NCBI GenBank assembly: GCA_001695595.3
Contig: MBPM02000048.1
Coordinates: 434,001 to 498,000, forward strand
Length of the DNA stretch: 64,000 bases
Source: Plasmopara viticola
Lineage: Eukaryota; Oomycota; Peronosporomycetes; Peronosporales; Peronosporaceae
Direction of reading: 5' to 3'
In this document: one piece after another, positions 58,660-64,000 of the stretch
Position numbering within the stretch: position 1 is the first letter of the stretch
Layout of the letters: every line of letters starts with the position of its first letter
The notes under the pieces: generated by a model
What the model was told of the DNA's origin: nothing
Database searches by the model: none
Seen by the model: the letters and a program-made list of their open reading frames with translations, nothing else
Program-made: the position numbers and the translations under genes

Positions 58660-59560
58660 CGGTTGATGACGTAGTGGTACTATCCGATTTTTTTTACAGT
58701 GGCCAATCAATTTCAATGGCTACGAACATACTGTAAGTGCGGGACTCAAGCTGTGATAGCACAAGCGAGGAAGGAGATGGTCAGCGCAAACAAAAGAGCT
58801 TAAAACTCTGTTGGAGTCTCGATGTGTATTTACCAAGATCGCTTTGCTAGAGCTTATTATTTCGGAGAACTCAGTGTGTGGTGTAATATTTCTCTGCGTT
58901 ATCGGCGACCTCTACGTACTTTTTGAAAGCGCGGAGTGAGTCATGTTGATGGGGAAATCGCAATTGTTGCAAGAGACTTAAATAGATAAATTTGGATTAT
59001 ACACGGTTTTCAACTGTCTTACGCACGAATGATAAATTGCTAAGACAAAATTCCTGTGTAGGACACTGTTGAGGGTAACCGGTTTGTGGTACAATGTACC
59101 AGCTGTACCCTCTAACCTGTTATCCTGAACCGGTTCGATCCGATCGCACGTTGATTAGACGAGTAGGATGATTGGACGAGTAAGGAATGATTGTGACTAG
59201 AAGAGCTAAATTATAGGAAGAGCTAGAGCATGTCTCATCAGCTAGAACAAACATTAAATGAATCACTTCCAAATGTTCCTTTAGGAGCTCAAGTGCCTTT
59301 TCCTCTCTTCGCTTTTCGCTCCCCGCAAGCTTCGCTCCCTTCTCCTTCGCTATAGAATTATAACAGACAATCAGTCTTTCGCTACTGTTATGTGAAATAT
59401 TGGTGCTTCGATTGCAAACCTTTCATCGGCTCGAAGTTTTTCTAAATGCAAAATAAAAAAGAAAATGCTGACCAATAACAGTATGAATAAGCAGCGATAA
59501 ATATTCTGAGAAGTTTGATTGGCGGGTGCAAAAGACAACACGATCTGACAGTGGACGACT
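58660..59560 (-). promoter_or_regulatory. effector upstream block of RxLR copy 5
   Basis: The reverse complement of 26961-27714 in content, with the same tgaccatctccttcct and ttcatcgtgcg-type words. It is interrupted by the solo LTR at 59067-59365. Confidence 0.55.
59067..59365. mobile_element. solo LTR with target-site duplication
   Basis: A 299-bp insert from TGTTGAGGGTAACC to ATTATAACA, with TG...CA ends, flanked by GACAC (59062-59066) and GACAA (59366-59370). The related blocks at 27.07 kb and 12.11 kb run straight through this place with a single gtgtc/gtgacc, so they show the unoccupied site. The LTR matches neither the copia nor the gypsy LTRs in this window. Confidence 0.7.
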
Positions 59561-60340
59561 CCTCACTACCTCAGTTTACGGGGACGAAGTGCAATAGATC
59601 GCAAGTAAGGGAAATAGTAATGAATGATCTCTTAATGCCTTATAACAAGCGATTCCACCAGGAATTTTTCTAAAGACCATATGTATATAGTTTATTGTAT
59701 ACTGGTATGGATGGTGCCTGTTGTGCACATGCCTGAACCACACTCAAAAATACCGAGCCTTGTGCTTGCGATCGACCAGACTTTTTTGCGCACCTGATGC
59801 ACATTCTACGATCGACTGTCGGTGCACGGTACGCGTTGGCTCGCGAACAATAACCTCAATGTCGACAGGAGTGCACGGGGTCAGCTCAGCTTTTTTACCA
59901 ATCCGTGGGCGGACCACAGGCTCGTTTCTGACGAGGAAGCAATAACTGATTATGATGCCACATTAGTGTGAACGCCATTAGGCCACCGCGCTCAGCGAGA
60001 GATCATGCAGCTTAAAAGCCACTCGTAATTTTTTTTCCTGTGCGTACTATCGAGATCGCTTGGCTGCTTATACGCATAAAAGCAAAGCCGGCAATGTAAG
60101 CTGTTCCTGTGATGCTCTCACCGAATTTTTTTTTTAAAGACTGTAGAAGGCTTTTCAAGTGCCGGCTACAGAAGAACACGAAGTCGCCCTCTCATCTTGT
60201 ATTTCGCGTCAGCATCAGTGGGAACGATACGCAAGTAGAATGGCACCTTTGCTTCAAGTCTGCTTTGCTAACGACACGTTGTGCTCTCACAGCAGACCGT
60301 TGCCTGCCATCGATTGACACCCCAGGATTTTCAGTTTAGC
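59555..60340 (+). repeat. dispersed repeat, family P, copy 4
   Basis: The reverse orientation of the copies at 11.3, 26.2 and 29.9 kb. The plus strand reads FFSCAYYRDRLAAYTHKSKA, then a C-x-C pair at about 60030-60110, and further on GNDTQVEWHLCFKS. Stops and shifts are present. Confidence 0.55.
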
Positions 60341-63300
60341 AATAATGGGCAAAGGACTTCCGATACAGATTTATGATCTTCTTGTGCCAAAAATACGTCA
60401 CCACAAGATCAGGTCACTCATTCTAAAACCAGCATCGCCTCGTACCTATCGACTGAACCGAAAAAGACACCGCCCTGACCTTAATTACGGATTGTGAATA
60501 AAATCTGTCCACTTTGGATCTTGATCCTTTTCACCTTCGGTACTAACCAATTATTTGCAAAATTCTGTTGCCTTAGTCAGATCGCAAATCTTAAAAAGTG
60601 CTTGGTGAATATCGTTGTCTCGTAAAAGATTTATTAGTCGATAAATTAGAACTGACAGAAGCCCGAGTTTCAAATATCTGCTCTTTAAGGTCAATGAAGC
60701 CAACTTTCTGATCTAATAATCGATCATTTAGCGGCTGCGTGAAGAATGGGACCCGGTGCTAAACCATTTTACTAGTATTGCTTTGCTTATCCCATATGCC
60801 ACCTCAACTGAAGCGTACAGGCCTGCCAAAGTACAAAGGCTAATAAGCCTGTTAATTTAATCAACGATCAAGCCTCAGCAATTCAGATTGCTCGGTCACA
60901 TTGAAAATCGATATGGGGATATTTTGCCTTTGCGGTCGATAATGTGCAACCACTTGACGTGTTTCGACTTTGTCTGCCTCTCATAAATGGTGGTCCAAAG
61001 CTGGTGCATCAGCTAGTATCACTTCCGGTGGGTCACAATTTTCACACAAGACCCTCGGTCAGATCTCTGCTGAGGCCAATATCCACATAGCTGGTCTTAC
61101 CTCGTCAGCCAGTGAGGCTTGCGATAGACATGTTAAAGTCATTTTAAGCACAAATGAGGACACTGTGTAGACCAAATTTTGCGTCAAAGTGGGATTGCCT
61201 CACTAATAATTTTAAAATGCAGCTCAAAGTCTATAAACACTTCAACCATAGCACTTCAACAATAGCACCACTATATGTGCGATTATCTATTTTCAAATGC
61301 TAAGTGAGATGTCAATATGTGCGATTATCTATTTTCAAATGCTAAGTGAGATGTCAAAGTTCTTTGCATGATGCGATTGCTTTACAAGACCCGTTTCTTC
61401 GAATAGTAGCTACTTTCAATTACTTGTATATCTCTCCTAATAAAACGCTGGTAGTATTTAGCCGTCGCGATGATTTTAACCTCTCCAACAATCACCATCC
61501 ACCCAAACACTTTCTACCGTGAGTATTTTCATCTCTTGGACGCCGCTCTTAAAGGCCGAGTAGTGAGCAGCATTAAATAATTTAAGAAATTGACTGTCAC
61601 ATTAATCGACTGCTTGGCGATCTCGTAAACAACTTCGCCGGTTGCTCTTCTTTCGATGTTATCGTGGACGAGAAGAGCCTGCTATTGCCGCAATTCAGGG
61701 TAATCCCATTCCTCTTCCGGTTACACAGCGCATTTCATTGCGCCCGTTCTTGCAGACAGGTTAAAATTTCTACTGTTCAGTTTACAAGAAATCTCGGATC
61801 CTGAAGGGCGCTAGAAATTTAAAACCTGTCTAGCAGCCAGTTAAGTAAACTACATTTGGGGCTGTGAGGATACCTACCTCCGGCAACACTCAAGGAGGTC
61901 TTTTGCCGGATGCATTGCTATCTTCTAATTTCTCATGAAGTTGGTTTTTGCGACAATGGTGACCTTTTAAGTAGACTGACCGGTTGCTCTACGCTTAAGG
62001 CTATCTTGGCCAAATAAGAGAATAGAGCCAGCTACCGTCGTCATTTAGAGTGAAACCATGCCTTGTCCGGATTCATAATATATCCTTTGTTGACATTGAA
62101 GAACCCAACGAAGCGAGCTCATTTTTAATAGTAAAAGAAGTATAAGCTACTGTAAGCAAAGTAATGCAATGTCCAAGGCTATTACCCCAAAAGATAAATT
62201 TGACGAGCTCGAGCAGCTCACATAGGGGTTCATGTTGAGATTTGCACCGATTGTTGTGCTGCAATTGCGATGTTTGCAATCTCTGAGGTTCGTTTTAATG
62301 ACCATTGCCGAGTAATAGGTGAAATGAGACCGATCTACTTTAAGTAAAAAATTACTTGTCCATTGTGCTTACAACGAGTTCGTCGTGTTCAGGACTCACT
62401 TTGACTGTTCGGGGTAAATTAGCCGCTAAGTTGTAGGTCTTAGTATGGATATAATTGGGAGCGTTCCTGCCTTATAATAAGGACCAGCTAAAAGCGACAC
62501 TGACAAAATCATCGATGGCCGACGCACCAGCACCTGGTCGTCAATTAAATTCTTTTTCCGATTACACAGTGCACTTCATTGCATCCGTTCTTGCAGACAG
62601 GTTAAAAGTTCTACTGTTCAGTTTACAACTACTCTCAGATCCTGAAAGGCGCTAGAAATTTAAGATCTTTTTAGCAGCCAAATAAGTAAATTACATCTGG
62701 TGCTGTAAGAAATTCTACCTTTTGTATCGCTTTGAGAGGTCTTTAGCCGAGGAGCATTGCTATCTTCTACTTTCTCATGAAGTTGGCTTTTGCGACAATT
62801 GACTGCTTAGCGACCTACCAAATTGACTGACCGGTTGCTCTACTCTTAAGGCTATCGTGGCGAAGAAAAAAAACGTAGAGGTTGAAACCGTCGTCATTTA
62901 GTGTGATACCATGTCATCCGTTGTAGACATTAAAGAACCCACCAAAGCAAACTCATCTTTAATAGTAAAAGAAGTATAAGCGACTGTAAGCGAAGGAGTG
63001 AAATGTGTAAGGCTGTTACCCCAAAAGATAAATTTGACGAGCTCAAGCAGCTCACATAGGGGTTCATGTTGAGATTTGCAAAGATAAATGTGCTGCAATT
63101 GCGGTGTTTGCAAACTCTGAGCTGCGTTTCAGTGCCCATTGCCGAGTAATTGGGAAAAAGACCAATATTTTCCAAGTAAAAAATCACATGTCCATTGTGC
63201 TTACAACGGTTTTGTCGTGTTCAGGTCTCACTTTGACTGTTCGGGGTAATTAGCAGCTAAGATGCGGATTTTAACATAAATATAATCGAGAACGTTCCTG

Positions 63301-63980
63301 TCAGACAATTAGTACCAGCTAAAAGCGACATTGTCAAAAGCATCGATGGCTGACGCACCAGCTCTTTATCATCAGTAAAGTTCTCGGAAATAGGGCAGGG
63401 TAGCAAGGACCTCATCAACCGATGCCACAAGACATAAAGTGAAAGAGCGTTAAAGTGCTGCAGCTAGGAGAAATTGAATCATCCGCGAAGGCAAATAAGC
63501 TTCTTAGTCCAATTTGCAATCGATCGAGCGAGTTAAGTTACGCCTGGGCTCGATCGCCGGCTAGATTGGCAATGTTAAGGTGGGCCGATTTGTAAGTACC
63601 ACCAATGGAGTTTCCATCCTTGGTACTCGGGTAAATTTGTGCGCTCCAGTTAAAGTGATATTTGGAATTAGCGAGGCAATACGAGTAAGGCACTTCTGCG
63701 CCGGTTTCCACTCCTTACGCAGCCGCTGAATAACCGAACCGTATAGACTATAAGCTGGCTCCTCTAATCTTAGAGTACAGAAAGCTAGGATCGGAGAGCA
63801 TTCTAGTCCTGATTTATTTGCCGCGGAACCATGACATCTACCAAGCATTTATCGCTTTATACGATCTGACTGCGGCTCAACTTCTTACCGACTTCTGCAA
63901 GTACAAGTTCATTATCAAAAGCGAAAGCGATAAAAATCCAGTACGAATAACTGATCCTCATCCCGCAAATTGCGATCAAG
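60341..63980 (-). repeat. dispersed repeat family R, inverted long copy
   Basis: Corresponds in reverse to 22320-26100. Within it, two adjacent units of about 840 bp (about 61720-62557 and 62558-63380) repeat each other: both contain gttcttgcagacaggttaaa, ccccaaaagataaatttgac and aggggttcatgttgagattt. No intact gene is supported. Confidence 0.55.
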
Positions 63981-64000
63981 CTGTTACTGGTCCGGTGGAT

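Noticed and set aside
61260..61360. CRISPR-like direct repeats
   Set aside because: Only two adjacent copies of about 46 bp (gtgcgattatctattttcaa...) without spacer pattern; a simple tandem duplication in a eukaryotic repeat.

Overview
The window looks like a repeat-dense, gene-poor stretch of an oomycete genome, most likely a downy mildew. Two oomycete hallmark effector families are present: a secreted RxLR-dEER family in five copies, and a Crinkler (CRN) gene with LFLAK and HVLVVVP motifs. The effector signal peptide, which begins MRGAFYVTTALL, resembles Plasmopara RxLR proteins as I remember them. The genus is therefore an inference, not a measurement. I see no rRNA, tRNA, CRISPR or ordinary housekeeping gene.

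Layout. 1-5.5 kb: the 3' part of a broken RxLR copy, its downstream block, a 540-bp inverted-repeat element and decayed repeats. 5.5-9.1 kb: no gene, but a 527-bp element with clear terminal inverted repeats. 9.1-12.7 kb: a LINE-derived piece, a copia fragment, two opposed copies of an unknown coiled-coil repeat, and an effector promoter block that has lost its effector. 12.7-17.8 kb: a gypsy LTR end, an unknown coding remnant, a minus-strand copia element and more repeats. 18.5-22.3 kb: RxLR pseudogene copy 2 with its upstream and downstream blocks. 22.3-30.7 kb: repeats leading to RxLR pseudogene copy 3. 31.3-37.9 kb: a decayed Ty3/gypsy element with both LTRs. 37.9-44.2 kb: a second copy of the 12.7-17.8 kb segment. 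44.5-46.4 kb: the only intact RxLR gene (635 aa). 46.8-48.2 kb: a 5'-truncated LINE and a rearranged gypsy fragment. 48.2-55.3 kb: a decayed family-B DNA polymerase of Polinton/virus type, split by a complete Ty1/copia element with matching target-site duplications. 55.4-57.2 kb: a second LINE derivative and the CRN pseudogene. 57.5-64 kb: a SINE-like element, a truncated RxLR copy on the minus strand and its repeat-rich upstream region, inverted relative to 22-29 kb.

How it fits together. The effector copies move as units with their promoter and flanking repeats. One pair of segments (12.7-17.8 and 37.9-44.2 kb) is a direct duplication. Another (22-29 and 64-57.8 kb) is an inverted duplication. 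Four of the five effector copies are damaged. The least expected item is the polymerase remnant: all three exonuclease motifs, a zinc finger and a Cys/HNH-like insertion can be read, and it is probably what is left of a large DNA transposon or an integrated virus of the oomycete. All similarities were judged by eye; no alignment or database search was run.
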